Source: an uncultured Anaeromusa sp. (GTDB lineage: Bacteria; Bacillota; Negativicutes; Anaeromusales; Anaeromusaceae). Taken from it: DNA of 64,000 nucleotides. The position numbers were made by a program, and so were the translations under genes. Positions 8,361 to 16,357 of this stretch are shown here, one piece after another (the stretch's first letter is position 1; each line of letters begins with the position of its first letter). The notes below the pieces were generated by a model that was not told where the DNA came from, did no database searches, and worked only from the letters and a program-made list of their open reading frames with translations. The stretch lies in the NCBI RefSeq assembly GCF_963676855.1, contig NZ_OY781460.1:1775520-1839519 (forward strand), in the 5' to 3' direction.

Positions 8361-8900
8361 ATGAAAAATATCCTAATTATATCCACCAGCCCGCGCAAAG
8401 GGGGAAATTCTGAAATACTAGCGGATGAGTTCAAGCGAGGCGCTCTTGAAAGCGGGCATAGCGTAGAGAAAATCTGTCTGTATGACAAAAATATTAGCTT
8501 TTGCAAAGGGTGTCTTGTTTGTCAGACTACTAAGAACTGCGTAATAGAAGACGATGCAAATGCAATTGGCGAAAAAATGCTTCATGCCGACGCGATAGTC
8601 TTCGCAACACCAATATATTATTACGAAATGTGCGGGCAGATGAAAACCTTGCTGGATCGTTCTAATCCAATTTTTCCTCAAAAGTATGCTTTTCGCGACA
8701 TTTATTTACTAGCAGCATCAGCTGATGTAGATCCAGCTTCGATGGATGGCGCAGTAAAGGGCTTGCAAGGATGGATCAATTGCTTTGGTCTAACAAATTT
8801 GGCAGGGGTTGTGCGCGGAGTTGGAGCAGCTCAGCCGGGAGATATCCGCAATTCACCGTCGATCTTGCAAGACGCTTATCAAATGGGAAAAAACGTTTGA
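8361..8900 (+). CDS. NADPH-dependent FMN reductase / iron-sulfur flavoprotein family
   Basis: A flavodoxin-fold protein of 179 residues. The FMN phosphate loop is TSPRKGGNSE at residues 9-18. A cysteine cluster follows (Cys48, Cys51, Cys54, Cys60 in CKGCLVCQTTKNC), which in this family can bind a 4Fe-4S cluster or mark the dimer lid. AMP-free FMN contacts are in the ATPIYYYEMCGQMKTLLDR block. It is a cytoplasmic oxidoreductase that likely reduces quinones, aromatic compounds or other electrophiles, which would fit MerR control. AGGAGA precedes the ATG. Confidence 0.87.
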   Translation: MKNILIISTSPRKGGNSEILADEFKRGALESGHSVEKICLYDKNISFCKGCLVCQTTKNCVIEDDANAIGEKMLHADAIVFATPIYYYEMCGQMKTLLDRSNPIFPQKYAFRDIYLLAASADVDPASMDGAVKGLQGWINCFGLTNLAGVVRGVGAAQPGDIRNSPSILQDAYQMGKNV

Positions 8901-8951
8901 CTACAAAAGACCTTGCAATTTAAGCCAAAACAAGAAAGGGAGAGATTCAAA

Positions 8952-9377
8952 ATGAGTGATTTAAGTAATAGTGTAATTTTCCCCAAAGGCAACAAAATGC
9001 CGGAGCCATACAATAAATACTTTGTCGGGCAAGCATATCTGGAGATGCTTGTACCCGGTGATAAGGAATTCAACTGCCCGATTGGCAATGTCACGTTTGA
9101 GCCGGGCTGCCGGAATAACTGGCACAAGCATCCAGGCGGTCAGATTCTCTTAGTTACAGGTGGCAGAGGCTGGTACCAGGAAGAGGGGAAAACGGCTTGC
9201 GAAATTAAGGCGGGCGACGTAGTAAAGATCGCGGCTAATGTGAAACATTGGCATGGTGCTGCGATAGACAGCTGGCTTGCGCACCTTTCCGTTGAAACAA
9301 ATAGTCAGGCTGGTTCAGCAGAATGGTTAGAACCTATCACTGATGACGAGTACAATAAGCTCAATTCTAAAAATTAA
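8952..9377 (+). CDS. cupin-domain protein
   Basis: A single-domain cupin of 141 residues. The metal-binding histidines appear as NWHKHPGGQ (His58, His60) and KHWHGA (His99, His101), with GDVVKIAANVKHWHG as the second cupin motif. Relatives are often annotated as carboxymuconolactone decarboxylase-associated cupins beside flavin reductases. The ATG at 8952 follows a GAAAGGGAG site; the upstream ATG at 8913 has none. The last codons (KLNSKN, stop) lie at the border of the fumC 3' copy, so the native C-terminus may have been changed by that duplication. Confidence 0.85.
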   Translation: MSDLSNSVIFPKGNKMPEPYNKYFVGQAYLEMLVPGDKEFNCPIGNVTFEPGCRNNWHKHPGGQILLVTGGRGWYQEEGKTACEIKAGDVVKIAANVKHWHGAAIDSWLAHLSVETNSQAGSAEWLEPITDDEYNKLNSKN

Positions 9378-9570
9378 CCATAACCTAAATCAATCCTTAA
9401 TCTTGATTACCGGCGTAGTTCCTCTGCGTGGATATGATAACGCTGCTGAAATCGCCAAGAAGGCGTTTCTTCGAATATGATTCTGAAAGAAGCGGTCATG
9501 GAAACGGGCTCTGTGAGTGAAGCCGCTTGCGCTTTGCGACCCTTCTAATTTAATAACGGCTCGTAGCTAG
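9378..9570 (+). pseudogene. degenerate copy of the fumC 3' end
   Basis: This stretch aligns with the last ~190 bp of fumC (about 3250-3447). It shares long identical runs such as AATCAATCCTTAATCTTGAT, GCCAAGAAGGCGTTTC and AACGGCTCGTAGCTAG, in the same order and spacing. Substitutions and small indels destroy the frame. It starts at the cupin stop codon. The two copies bracket about 6 kb of regulator, transporter and redox genes. Confidence 0.85.
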
Positions 9571-9583
9571 AAACTATCAAAAA

Positions 9584-9616
9584 GGGGCAATAGAACGGTT
9601 CTGTTGCCTCTTTTTT
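9584..9616 (+). terminator. rho-independent terminator after the cupin unit
   Basis: A 10-bp stem (GGGGCAATAG with CTGTTGCCTC, two G-U pairs) is followed by six T residues. It lies just beyond the fumC relic and ends the MerR-cupin unit. Confidence 0.8.
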
Positions 9617-9625
9617 CTTTGCCAC

Positions 9626-9725
9626 TTAGTGAGAGAACGTTCACTAAACCAATTCTTATGGGGTGCAATAAGGCATTGACAAGTAAACGATCGTTGACTA
9701 AAATGAAAGTAGACGATCGTTTACT
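9626..9725 (+). promoter_or_regulatory. tetR promoter with three palindromic operators
   Basis: TTGACA (9676-9681), a 17-bp spacer and TAAAAT (9699-9704) form a near-consensus promoter. An 18-bp palindrome AGTAAACGATCGTTGACT fills the spacer, a second (AGTAGACGATCGTTTACT, 9708-9725) covers the start site, and a diverged third (TTAGTGA...TCACTAA, 9626-9647) lies upstream. This layout indicates autorepression by the TetR protein encoded directly downstream. Confidence 0.8.
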
Positions 9726-9744
9726 AAACCAGGAGGGCTTTTAG

Positions 9745-10371
9745 ATGGCCGATACAAAAGAAAAGATTTTGCATACGGCGCTTCGTTTGTTTGCACGGAA
9801 TGGCTATGAAGCTGCTTCAGTCAGCGATATTGCTGGAGCGCTTGGTATGACCAAAGGCGCCTTGTACAAGCATTATAAGAATAAGCGGGAAATATTCAAC
9901 AGCATTGTGGAGCGTATGTATCAAGTGGATGCAGAGAGAGCGAAAAAATATGAAGTGCCGGAAGAAACATTTGCTCAATCGCCGTCTGCTTATCGCCAGG
10001 TTGCTATGGATAAAATCAAAATTTTTATCAAAGCGCAGTTTCATTTTTGGACGGAGGATGAGTTTGCCAGTAATTTTCGGAAGATGTTGATCCTAGAACA
10101 ATATAGAAATCCGGAAATAATGGAACTGTATCAAAAATGCCTTCTAAGCGGACCAATCAGCTATATGGAAGACGTATTCCGAGAAATGATGGAAGAACAC
10201 AGTGCTTGGAGTAAAAGCGATCCCAAGCAGCTTGCCCTTGCTTTTTATGCGCCGTTCTATTTATTGCTAAGCATTTCCGATGTGACGCCTGATAAAAAAG
10301 AGGCAGCTGCACTATTAGCAGCGCACATGGAGCGATTTATAGAAAACAACTTCCCTGAAAGGCTTAGCTGA
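9745..10371 (+). CDS. TetR-family transcriptional repressor
   Basis: This 208-residue regulator has the TetR HTH in the first 50 residues (ALRLFARNGYEAASVSDIAGALGMTKGALYKHYKNKREIF). An all-helical ligand domain follows with no readable ligand. AGGAGG sits 8 nt before the ATG. Two strong copies of its presumed operator overlap its own promoter, so it should repress itself and the methyltransferase that follows 62 bp downstream. Efflux or detoxification control is usual for the family, but no pump adjoins it here. Confidence 0.93.
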   Translation: MADTKEKILHTALRLFARNGYEAASVSDIAGALGMTKGALYKHYKNKREIFNSIVERMYQVDAERAKKYEVPEETFAQSPSAYRQVAMDKIKIFIKAQFHFWTEDEFASNFRKMLILEQYRNPEIMELYQKCLLSGPISYMEDVFREMMEEHSAWSKSDPKQLALAFYAPFYLLLSISDVTPDKKEAAALLAAHMERFIENNFPERLS

Positions 10372-10433
10372 AAGCTGCTGTATGAGTAAACGAATGAACC
10401 CCAAGAAAATTGAACGGATAAGGAGCATATACC

Positions 10434-11201
10434 ATGGAAGATGGAAGCATTCACGAATTTGACTTTACCCTCATTAATGAATTTTTTACAGGATTAGAAC
10501 GGCAAGGCCCGGGGAGCGCGGAGGAAACCATTAAGGCATTAGGCTTTATCGGCCCTCTTTCCAGCAAAGCAAAAATAGCCGATTTGGGTTGTGGCACAGG
10601 ATTTCAAACCATGGTGTTGGCGCAACATACAGTGGCGGAGATTACCGCGTTGGATCTGTATGTCGGATCCATTGATAAGCTGAACGCAACAGCCGGAAAG
10701 CTCGGTTTGGAAAACCGGGTCAAAGGCATAGTCGGCTCAATGGATAATTTGCCATTTCAGAAAGAAGAATTTGATCTTATCTGGTCTGAAGGAGCGATTG
10801 GTAATATCGGTTTTGAAAAAGGATTGAATCATTGGAAGAAGTTCCTTAAAAAGGATGGTTATCTAGCCGTATCCTATGAGTCCTGGTTTACGGAGGAACG
10901 CCCCTCAGAAATTGAAAAGTGGTGGGTGGATGCGGTTCCGGAAATCGCAACCATAGGGCAGACGGTTTCTATTATGCAAAAAACAGGGTATATCCCGGTG
11001 GCCGTCTTTGCACTGCCGGAATCTTGTTGGCTAGAGCATTATTTTATTCCGCAAAAAGCGCGACAAGAGGAATTCTTAAAAATCCATGCAGGCAATAAAA
11101 CGGTTGAAAATATGATTGCATTTATGAGGCGCGAGGCGGAGTTGTATTTGAAATGTAAGCAGTATTACGGCTATGTATTTTATATTGGGAAAAAGATATA
11201 A
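10434..11201 (+). CDS. SAM-dependent class I methyltransferase
   Basis: This 255-residue protein carries the Rossmann SAM-binding motif I ADLGCGTGFQT (residues about 45-55), an acidic loop at ITALDLYVG, and the post-motif block NLPFQKEEFDLIWSEGAIGN. It is a cytoplasmic small-molecule or quinone-type methyltransferase; the substrate is not evident. It probably shares the TetR promoter (62 bp gap, its own AAGGAG site), so the TetR ligand may be its substrate or product. A perfect 17-bp hairpin follows. Confidence 0.88.
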   Translation: MEDGSIHEFDFTLINEFFTGLERQGPGSAEETIKALGFIGPLSSKAKIADLGCGTGFQTMVLAQHTVAEITALDLYVGSIDKLNATAGKLGLENRVKGIVGSMDNLPFQKEEFDLIWSEGAIGNIGFEKGLNHWKKFLKKDGYLAVSYESWFTEERPSEIEKWWVDAVPEIATIGQTVSIMQKTGYIPVAVFALPESCWLEHYFIPQKARQEEFLKIHAGNKTVENMIAFMRREAELYLKCKQYYGYVFYIGKKI

Positions 11202-11217
11202 AATAGGAAGGGCGGAT

Positions 11218-11256
11218 GGCTGTCAAACTTTATTGCTACAATAAAGTTTGACAGCC
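11218..11256 (+). terminator. perfect 17-bp hairpin after the methyltransferase
   Basis: GGCTGTCAAACTTTATT pairs perfectly with its complement around a 5-nt loop. The sequence after it (GTCTCGGTTGTTTTG) has only a weak T run, so termination is likely but not certain. Confidence 0.6.
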
Positions 11257-11378
11257 GTCTCGGTTGTTTTGAGAGAGAGACAATGGAGGAAGTCTATCTA
11301 TGTTATAATACTAAATAGCCGCTGACGTGGAGCAGGGGATGCTGTAATTGTGTAGGTTTACTGCGAGGAGTCGTGCAT

Positions 11379-12179
11379 ATGAAAAAGCATTATACGATTG
11401 GTGAAACGGCAAAGCTGCTCGGTGTTACAACGCAAACCTTGAGGCATTACGAAAAAATAGGCATCTTAGGGCCAACGCATATTGACGCCCAAACGGGCTA
11501 TCGATATTATGAATTCAATCAATTCCATATGATTGATCGCATTAAATATTTGCAATACCTAGGTCTGTCTTTAGGAGAGATTGGTTCCATTCTCAAAAAG
11601 GGCACTGTTGACGGCTTGTTGCCAGCCCTTGAAGAGCAGTGGCAGCAAGCCAATCGAGAAATGGAAGCCGTTCGCGCTCGTATTAAGGATGTGGAATGGT
11701 ACATTGATTACTTTACCTATTTGAGCAAAATGGATGCGGCGAAAGTCTTGTATCGCATGCACTTGGAGACGCGGCATTTAATTCAAGTGCCTTGTTATGA
11801 ACAGGATGAGCTGGCAGATATGGAGATTCGTCTGGCGGAAGCGCGCAGCCAGGAAAAACTGCATGATTTATCCTACCGGCGTCAGTACGGGTATGAACTG
11901 GCAACGAAGGCTTTGTTTGAACGACGATTTAAACCTAAAAATTACTTCATCTACATAAAGAGCCGGCCTCCTTTTTTTACTCCGTATTACAAGGAATTAC
12001 CGGCAGGCGAGTATTTATGCTTTCGGACCAAACTGCTGCAGGAAGCTTGGGATACGACTATTTTGAAGAAATTTTTTGACTCAATTCCTCGTCCGACAAC
12101 AACCATTGCCTTGGAGTTTGAGGATAATTTAGTAGAATTTATGAATGCTGATTATGAAGTGCAAATGTTATTGGAATAA
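11379..12179 (+). CDS. MerR-family regulator with C-terminal effector domain
   Basis: The first 70 residues are a MerR winged HTH (YTIGETAKLLGVTTQTLRHYEKIGILGP, then TGYRYYEFNQF). A helical linker and a GyrI-like ligand-binding domain of about 150 residues follow, the arrangement seen in BmrR and related multidrug or metabolite sensors. GAGGAG fixes the ATG at 11379 rather than the GTG at 11373. The next transcription unit starts with a 19-bp-spacer promoter at 12315, so the PLP lyase / BCCT operon is the probable target. Confidence 0.92.
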   Translation: MKKHYTIGETAKLLGVTTQTLRHYEKIGILGPTHIDAQTGYRYYEFNQFHMIDRIKYLQYLGLSLGEIGSILKKGTVDGLLPALEEQWQQANREMEAVRARIKDVEWYIDYFTYLSKMDAAKVLYRMHLETRHLIQVPCYEQDELADMEIRLAEARSQEKLHDLSYRRQYGYELATKALFERRFKPKNYFIYIKSRPPFFTPYYKELPAGEYLCFRTKLLQEAWDTTILKKFFDSIPRPTTTIALEFEDNLVEFMNADYEVQMLLE

Positions 12180-12222
12180 GGGCTACTTGCGTTGTTTATC
12201 GCCGGGCCTATGTAATAAGTGA

Positions 12223-12274
12223 GAAACCTTGTGGCTGCTGCTATTTTGTAGAAGCCGCAGGGTTTCTTTTTGTT
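12223..12274 (+). terminator. rho-independent terminator after merR
   Basis: GAAACCTTGTGGC pairs with GCCGCAGGGTTTC (with G-U pairs) and is followed by CTTTTTG. Confidence 0.75.
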
Positions 12275-12314
12275 TTAATGATGCGTATTATTCTGTTTTG
12301 TCAGAAATTTAGCG

Positions 12315-12345
12315 TTGACTTTTTTCTAGGAATAAGGTTTATGCT
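12315..12345 (+). promoter_or_regulatory. MerR-type promoter of the lyase/BCCT operon
   Basis: TTGACT and TATGCT are exactly 19 bp apart, with a weak palindrome around TTCTAGGAA in the spacer. It lies 41 bp before the lyase start and just beyond the terminator of the neighbouring MerR gene. Confidence 0.55.
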
Positions 12346-12385
12346 TGAGGCTGTAAGTAACTCGACGATTAGGGAGGAGATCTTG

Positions 12386-13576
12386 TTGAAAGACAAAGAA
12401 GTACGCCGGGAAACACATATTCTGTACACGGGCAGTGAAACTACGCTGCCGGTTGAACGGCCGGAAACACCGCCTATTTATCATTCTACAGCCAATATTA
12501 TTTGCGATATGGACGATTATGATTTTGCCAGCGGCGGCGGGAAGTATTACTACTGCCGGACGGCCAATCCCAACCGTGACGGCGTAGCCGAAGCAATATC
12601 CTATCTGGAGCGAGGTGAGGCGTCTCTCGTTTGCGCATCTGGAATGGCGGCTATTTCCACTGCGCTAGTCTCGTTGGTAAAGGCTGGCGATCATATTGTG
12701 GCCAGTCGCTCGATTTATGGAGAGACAATAGAGCTTTTTGATCGTGTGCTGACTAAACTGGGAGTGGCAATAACGTACGCCGATTTTACGAAAACAGAGC
12801 AAGTAGAGAAGGCTATACAAGAAAACACCACGATATTATATACGGAAATCATTGCCAATCCTTTAATTGAGGTCATTGATCTTGATGCAATTTCAGCGAT
12901 TGGACATCGTGTAGGAGCAATGGTGTTGGTGGATAGTACCTTTACAACTCCGTTTGCGATTCGGCCTCTTGAACATGGCGCTGATATTGTATTGCACAGT
13001 TTGACCAAATATTTCGGCGGGCACAGTGATATTACAGCCGGTTCGATTACTGGTTCGCAGAAAGTCATTAAAAAAATATATGGCGACTTTTTGTTGTTAG
13101 GCGGGTGCCTGGACCCTAATAGCGCCTGGTTGATGCTGCGCAGCATTCGCACGATGGAAATGCGGGTGAAGAAGCAGTTTGAAAATGCGAAGAAAATTGC
13201 TGAAGCCCTTGATGCGGACGCTCATGTACGGTATGTGAACTACCCGACGCTTTCGAATCATCCGCAAAGAGAGCTGGCGACTCGGCTGATGCCGCAAGGC
13301 TGCGGGGCTATGCTAAGTTTTCGGGTGGAAGATGACCGCGAGAAAGTCAATGAATTCATGCATCGCTTGCAGTTGGTGAAATACTTAGGCACCTTGGGCG
13401 GTTACCGCACGACGATTGCTCATCCGGCTACGGCTTTCCGCAATGAGTTTACACCGCAGCAGTTGAAAGATATGGGCATGGAAGAAGGCTTGATTCGTAT
13501 TTCCGCGGGCGCTGAAGCGACGGACGATTTAATTGCCGATTTTAAACAAGCTTTGACGGTGTTTGCACAAGTGTAA
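12386..13576 (+). CDS. Cys/Met-metabolism PLP enzyme (methionine gamma-lyase-like)
   Basis: A 396-residue fold-type I PLP enzyme of the trans-sulfuration family. The PLP lysine is Lys208 in HSLTKYFGGH, the aspartate that contacts the pyridine nitrogen is in LVDSTFTTPF, and Tyr111 sits in SIYGE as in gamma-lyases. It may cleave methionine or homocysteine derivatives to a thiol, ammonia and a 2-keto acid, or act as a gamma-synthase; sequence alone does not decide. GGAGG at 12373 supports the TTG at 12386 as start. It is followed 18 bp later by a BCCT transporter, which hints at a quaternary-ammonium or sulfonium substrate. Confidence 0.85.
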   Translation: MKDKEVRRETHILYTGSETTLPVERPETPPIYHSTANIICDMDDYDFASGGGKYYYCRTANPNRDGVAEAISYLERGEASLVCASGMAAISTALVSLVKAGDHIVASRSIYGETIELFDRVLTKLGVAITYADFTKTEQVEKAIQENTTILYTEIIANPLIEVIDLDAISAIGHRVGAMVLVDSTFTTPFAIRPLEHGADIVLHSLTKYFGGHSDITAGSITGSQKVIKKIYGDFLLLGGCLDPNSAWLMLRSIRTMEMRVKKQFENAKKIAEALDADAHVRYVNYPTLSNHPQRELATRLMPQGCGAMLSFRVEDDREKVNEFMHRLQLVKYLGTLGGYRTTIAHPATAFRNEFTPQQLKDMGMEEGLIRISAGAEATDDLIADFKQALTVFAQV

Positions 13577-13594
13577 AGAAGAAGGGGGCGCAGC

Positions 13595-15166
13595 ATGTTT
13601 AAGAATATTAATTTGCCAATCGCCTTGCTGGCGGTAGGATTGTTGATTGCCATGGTGATTCCGATGGCGTTGTACCCAGACGCCAGTGCGGCGGTTATTA
13701 ATATCTTTTATTCGATTATGACGCTGAACTTACCCTGGTTGTTTTTACTGATTGCCTTTTTGAGTGCAGTCTTCGCTGCTTTTATCATGTTTTCCAAGTA
13801 TGGAGATATTCGGCTGGGCGGGGCTGAAGCGAAGCCGCATTATCCCTTCTTCACTTGGGCGGCAATGAATATGTGTTCCGCCGCCGGAGCTGGAATCTTG
13901 ATTTTCGGCATGGTGGAATGGATGTACTATGTGAAAACGCCTCCGTTCGGTCTGGAACCTATGTCCATCCAGGCGTATGAATATGCATCGGCGTATGGCA
14001 TGTTTCACTGGGGCTTTTCCGCTTGGGCGATTTACCTTCCGGCATCGTTGGCTTTAGGCTATATCTTTTGGAATAAAAAAGCCGATTCTTTAAATCTTTC
14101 GGATTTGTGTCAATCGGTGTTGAAGGGCGACAGCTTGCCGGTGCGTGTATTGCGGACCTGTATTGACGGCGTTGTGGCTTTCGGCTATATTGGCGGCTTA
14201 GTGTGCACCGTAGGCTTGGGAACCGCCATCTTGGCGGAACTGCTCGGGCATTTGCTGGGAATGCCGGTGACCTTTGAATTGCGCATTGGCGTTATCTTGG
14301 TGTTCTTCTTGTTTTTTCTTCTATCGACCTCAAAGAGCATTGCCAAAGGAATCGGCATTATTAGTGATTTTAATGTAAAATTAGCGATTGCATTTTTCTT
14401 GTTTGTATTTCTCGTAGGGCCGAAATCTTTCATTTTGAATAACTTCGTCATGGCGATAGGGACGAATATTCGCGAATTTGTTCATATGAGTTTTAATACG
14501 GACTCGATTGCGCAAACTGGTTTTATTCAAGAGTGGACGGTCTTTTATTGGGCCTGGTATGTGGGATGCACCATTTCGGATGGTCTTTGGCTGGCTCGAG
14601 TTTCTTATGGCCGGACCTTCCGCGAAATTGCGATTGTTCGCTGCATCTGGACTTCCTTGGCGTGTTGGCTGGCCTTTGCCGTACTGGGCAACTATGGTAT
14701 CAGTCTTGAATTAAGCGGTGCGCTTAATTTATCGCAACTTGTGGCGGAAAGCGGGAATAATGCTGCGGTGTTAGCGGTCTTGAAAACACTGCCTTTTTCT
14801 GGATTGGCAATTACCGTGTACATGGCGGTTGTGTTTATTACGCTAGCGTGCGGCGCTACTGCTGCTTCGACCGTTGTTTCGATGCTTACCTCGAAAAACC
14901 TGAAAAGCGAAGAAGAACCGGCAAGCTGGTATAAAGTTTTTTGGGCGTGCTTGGTCTTGCTGTTGCCGGTAAGTATCTTGTTTTTAGAGCACATGGTACC
15001 CGGGTTAAATGTTTTGAAAACGATTCAATCGGTTACTACTGTATTTGCGATCCCTATGCTGTTTGTCATTGCTTTATTGTTGTGGACGTTCTACAAAACC
15101 TTGAAAGCGGATATTGAAAATCGTAATATCCCCGTTGCTAAAAGTAAACTCATTAAATGGAACTAG
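13595..15166 (+). CDS. BCCT-family betaine/carnitine/choline-type transporter
   Basis: The 523-residue membrane protein has twelve or so helices and the BCCT signature region FYWAWYVGCTISDGLWLARVSYGRTFRE (read in two parts around residues 310-340), with the aromatic pattern that forms the trimethylammonium cage. BCCT carriers take up compounds with a quaternary ammonium or dimethylsulfonium group by Na+/H+ symport or by exchange. It is cotranscribed with the PLP lyase upstream, so the imported compound may be the substrate of that enzyme, for example S-methylmethionine or a betaine-like amino acid. A strong terminator follows. Confidence 0.92.
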   Translation: MFKNINLPIALLAVGLLIAMVIPMALYPDASAAVINIFYSIMTLNLPWLFLLIAFLSAVFAAFIMFSKYGDIRLGGAEAKPHYPFFTWAAMNMCSAAGAGILIFGMVEWMYYVKTPPFGLEPMSIQAYEYASAYGMFHWGFSAWAIYLPASLALGYIFWNKKADSLNLSDLCQSVLKGDSLPVRVLRTCIDGVVAFGYIGGLVCTVGLGTAILAELLGHLLGMPVTFELRIGVILVFFLFFLLSTSKSIAKGIGIISDFNVKLAIAFFLFVFLVGPKSFILNNFVMAIGTNIREFVHMSFNTDSIAQTGFIQEWTVFYWAWYVGCTISDGLWLARVSYGRTFREIAIVRCIWTSLACWLAFAVLGNYGISLELSGALNLSQLVAESGNNAAVLAVLKTLPFSGLAITVYMAVVFITLACGATAASTVVSMLTSKNLKSEEEPASWYKVFWACLVLLLPVSILFLEHMVPGLNVLKTIQSVTTVFAIPMLFVIALLLWTFYKTLKADIENRNIPVAKSKLIKWN

Positions 15167-15184
15167 GCTTTCCTCTTAGGCAGT

Positions 15185-15235
15185 AAAGAGCCAGTATATA
15201 CGAAGGGAATTTCGTATATACTGGCTCTTTTATTC
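15185..15235 (+). terminator. rho-independent terminator after the BCCT gene
   Basis: A perfect 20-bp stem (AAAGAGCCAGTATATACGAA with its complement) encloses GGGAAT and ends in T residues. It resembles the hairpins at 16731 and 19649. Confidence 0.9.
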
Positions 15236-15277
15236 CCTTTTAGCAAAGGGGTATTATGGGCGTTTCAAAAAGAGTTG

Positions 15278-15325
15278 TTGACAATGCGAAGGTACCTTGT
15301 TATTATAAAAACAAAGGTACCTTCA
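15278..15325 (+). promoter_or_regulatory. marR promoter with long inverted-repeat operator
   Basis: TTGACA (15278-15283), a 17-bp spacer and TATTAT (15301-15306) form the promoter. GAAGGTACCTTGT in the spacer and ACAAAGGTACCTTC after the -10 are inverted copies of each other, flanking the -10 box. Such an operator would let the downstream MarR protein block polymerase. Confidence 0.75.
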
Positions 15326-15351
15326 TAAAATGATTCAAAGGGGAAATGAAA

Positions 15352-15927
15352 ATGAAGAAACCAGAAACACTTACAGAGCACTTTATTGTTCTTAGCCATT
15401 TGATGATGCATCGTCATCATCACCGGAAAGGGCCTGCTATGCACAGCCCATTTCGAGGACAAGGTAGAATCTTGTCGCTTTTGCAGATGGAACCGGAAAT
15501 GAGCCAAAAGAAGCTGTCCTTCTTATTGGGAACTCGGCCGCAATCTATCGGGGAATTGCTAGCTAAGCTAGAGCAAAATGGACTGGTTGTGCGCAAGCCT
15601 TCCGAGGAAGACCGGCGTTCGATGATTGTACAACTGACGGAAAAAGGGAAAGAAGAGGCTGTTTCTGAAGAAAGCCTTCATGAGTACGAGAAGAAAGCCG
15701 ATGAAATCTTCAACTGCCTTACCGAAGAAGAGCAAAGTCATCTAAAAAACTATCTGGAACGAGTGATTTCGAGTCTCAAGGAAACCATGGGAGACGAAGG
15801 AGAATTCATGGAACGCCATATGCATCACCATGGTCACTGCATGGGCGGACACGGTCATCACAGGAGACCTCATGACGGTCCTCATGGACACCACGGTCAT
15901 CATGAAGAATCCGAAGATGGTGAATAG
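15352..15927 (+). CDS. MarR-family regulator with His-rich ends
   Basis: The central 110 residues are a MarR winged helix (QGRILSLLQMEPEMSQKKLS, then the wing KPSEEDRRSMIVQLTEKG). Unusually, the N-terminal region has HLMMHRHHHRKG and the last 40 residues are packed with His, Gly and Asp (MERHMHHHGHCMGGHGHHRR and more). His-rich tails bind Ni, Co, Zn or Cu ions, so metal sensing or storage is a reasonable guess. AAAGGGG fixes the ATG at 15352. It is autoregulated by the operator upstream and is followed by a small Cys protein. Confidence 0.9.
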   Translation: MKKPETLTEHFIVLSHLMMHRHHHRKGPAMHSPFRGQGRILSLLQMEPEMSQKKLSFLLGTRPQSIGELLAKLEQNGLVVRKPSEEDRRSMIVQLTEKGKEEAVSEESLHEYEKKADEIFNCLTEEEQSHLKNYLERVISSLKETMGDEGEFMERHMHHHGHCMGGHGHHRRPHDGPHGHHGHHEESEDGE

Positions 15928-15965
15928 ACGATAGCTGCAAGCTGCGTAGAAAGGGGGCGAACGAT

Positions 15966-16223
15966 ATGGGCTTGTTAAAGCGTTTGGCTTATCTCTTATA
16001 CGGGAGACAGGGCGGACATCGAGGGCGTCATGGCGGAAAGTTCCACAAGCGACACCGGGGAAGGACAGTAGTGTCGACACCGAACGCTGTGTTGGTTTCT
16101 AGTGAACTCCAAGCTGAAGTTTGCCCTATGTGCAAAAATCATTGCAGTCTTGCTACGCCAAAATGTGATAAAGGAAAGACCTATGCCCAAGAACAGCAAA
16201 TCCAGGTTAAAGGCATATCATAG
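15966..16223 (+). CDS. small protein with CPMCKNHC motif, function unknown
   Basis: This 85-residue protein starts with a hydrophobic, basic segment, continues with a His/Arg/Gly-rich stretch (residues 17-33), and ends with a four-cysteine pattern: Cys53, Cys56, Cys60 and Cys67 in VCPMCKNHCSLATPKC. That spacing could hold a zinc or iron-sulfur site. AAAGGGGGCGAACGAT gives a strong ribosome site. It is 38 bp after the His-rich marR and before a terminator, so the pair forms a bicistronic unit. I do not recognise the family. Confidence 0.7.
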   Translation: MGLLKRLAYLLYGRQGGHRGRHGGKFHKRHRGRTVVSTPNAVLVSSELQAEVCPMCKNHCSLATPKCDKGKTYAQEQQIQVKGIS

Positions 16224-16244
16224 CTAAATGCAACTAAAAATAGG

Positions 16245-16275
16245 AAGGCTTTCGAGATATTCGAAGGCCTTTTTG
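16245..16275 (+). terminator. rho-independent terminator after the marR unit
   Basis: AAGGCTTTCGA pairs with TCGAAGGCCTT around a short loop and is followed by a T run. Confidence 0.8.
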
Positions 16276-16357
16276 TTGTTGATGGGGTATAATTAAGATA
16301 TCCAATCTAAAATTGAAAATTGTGGTACTGCGGATCGTTACAGAAAAGGAGAACAGC

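Noticed and set aside
9584..9725. phage-type operator region
   Set aside because: The repeated palindromes fit TetR autoregulation and no phage gene is nearby.
11218..11256. perfect 17-bp stem as a mobile-element end
   Set aside because: The loop is only 5 nt and it directly follows a stop codon, so a terminator hairpin is the simpler reading.
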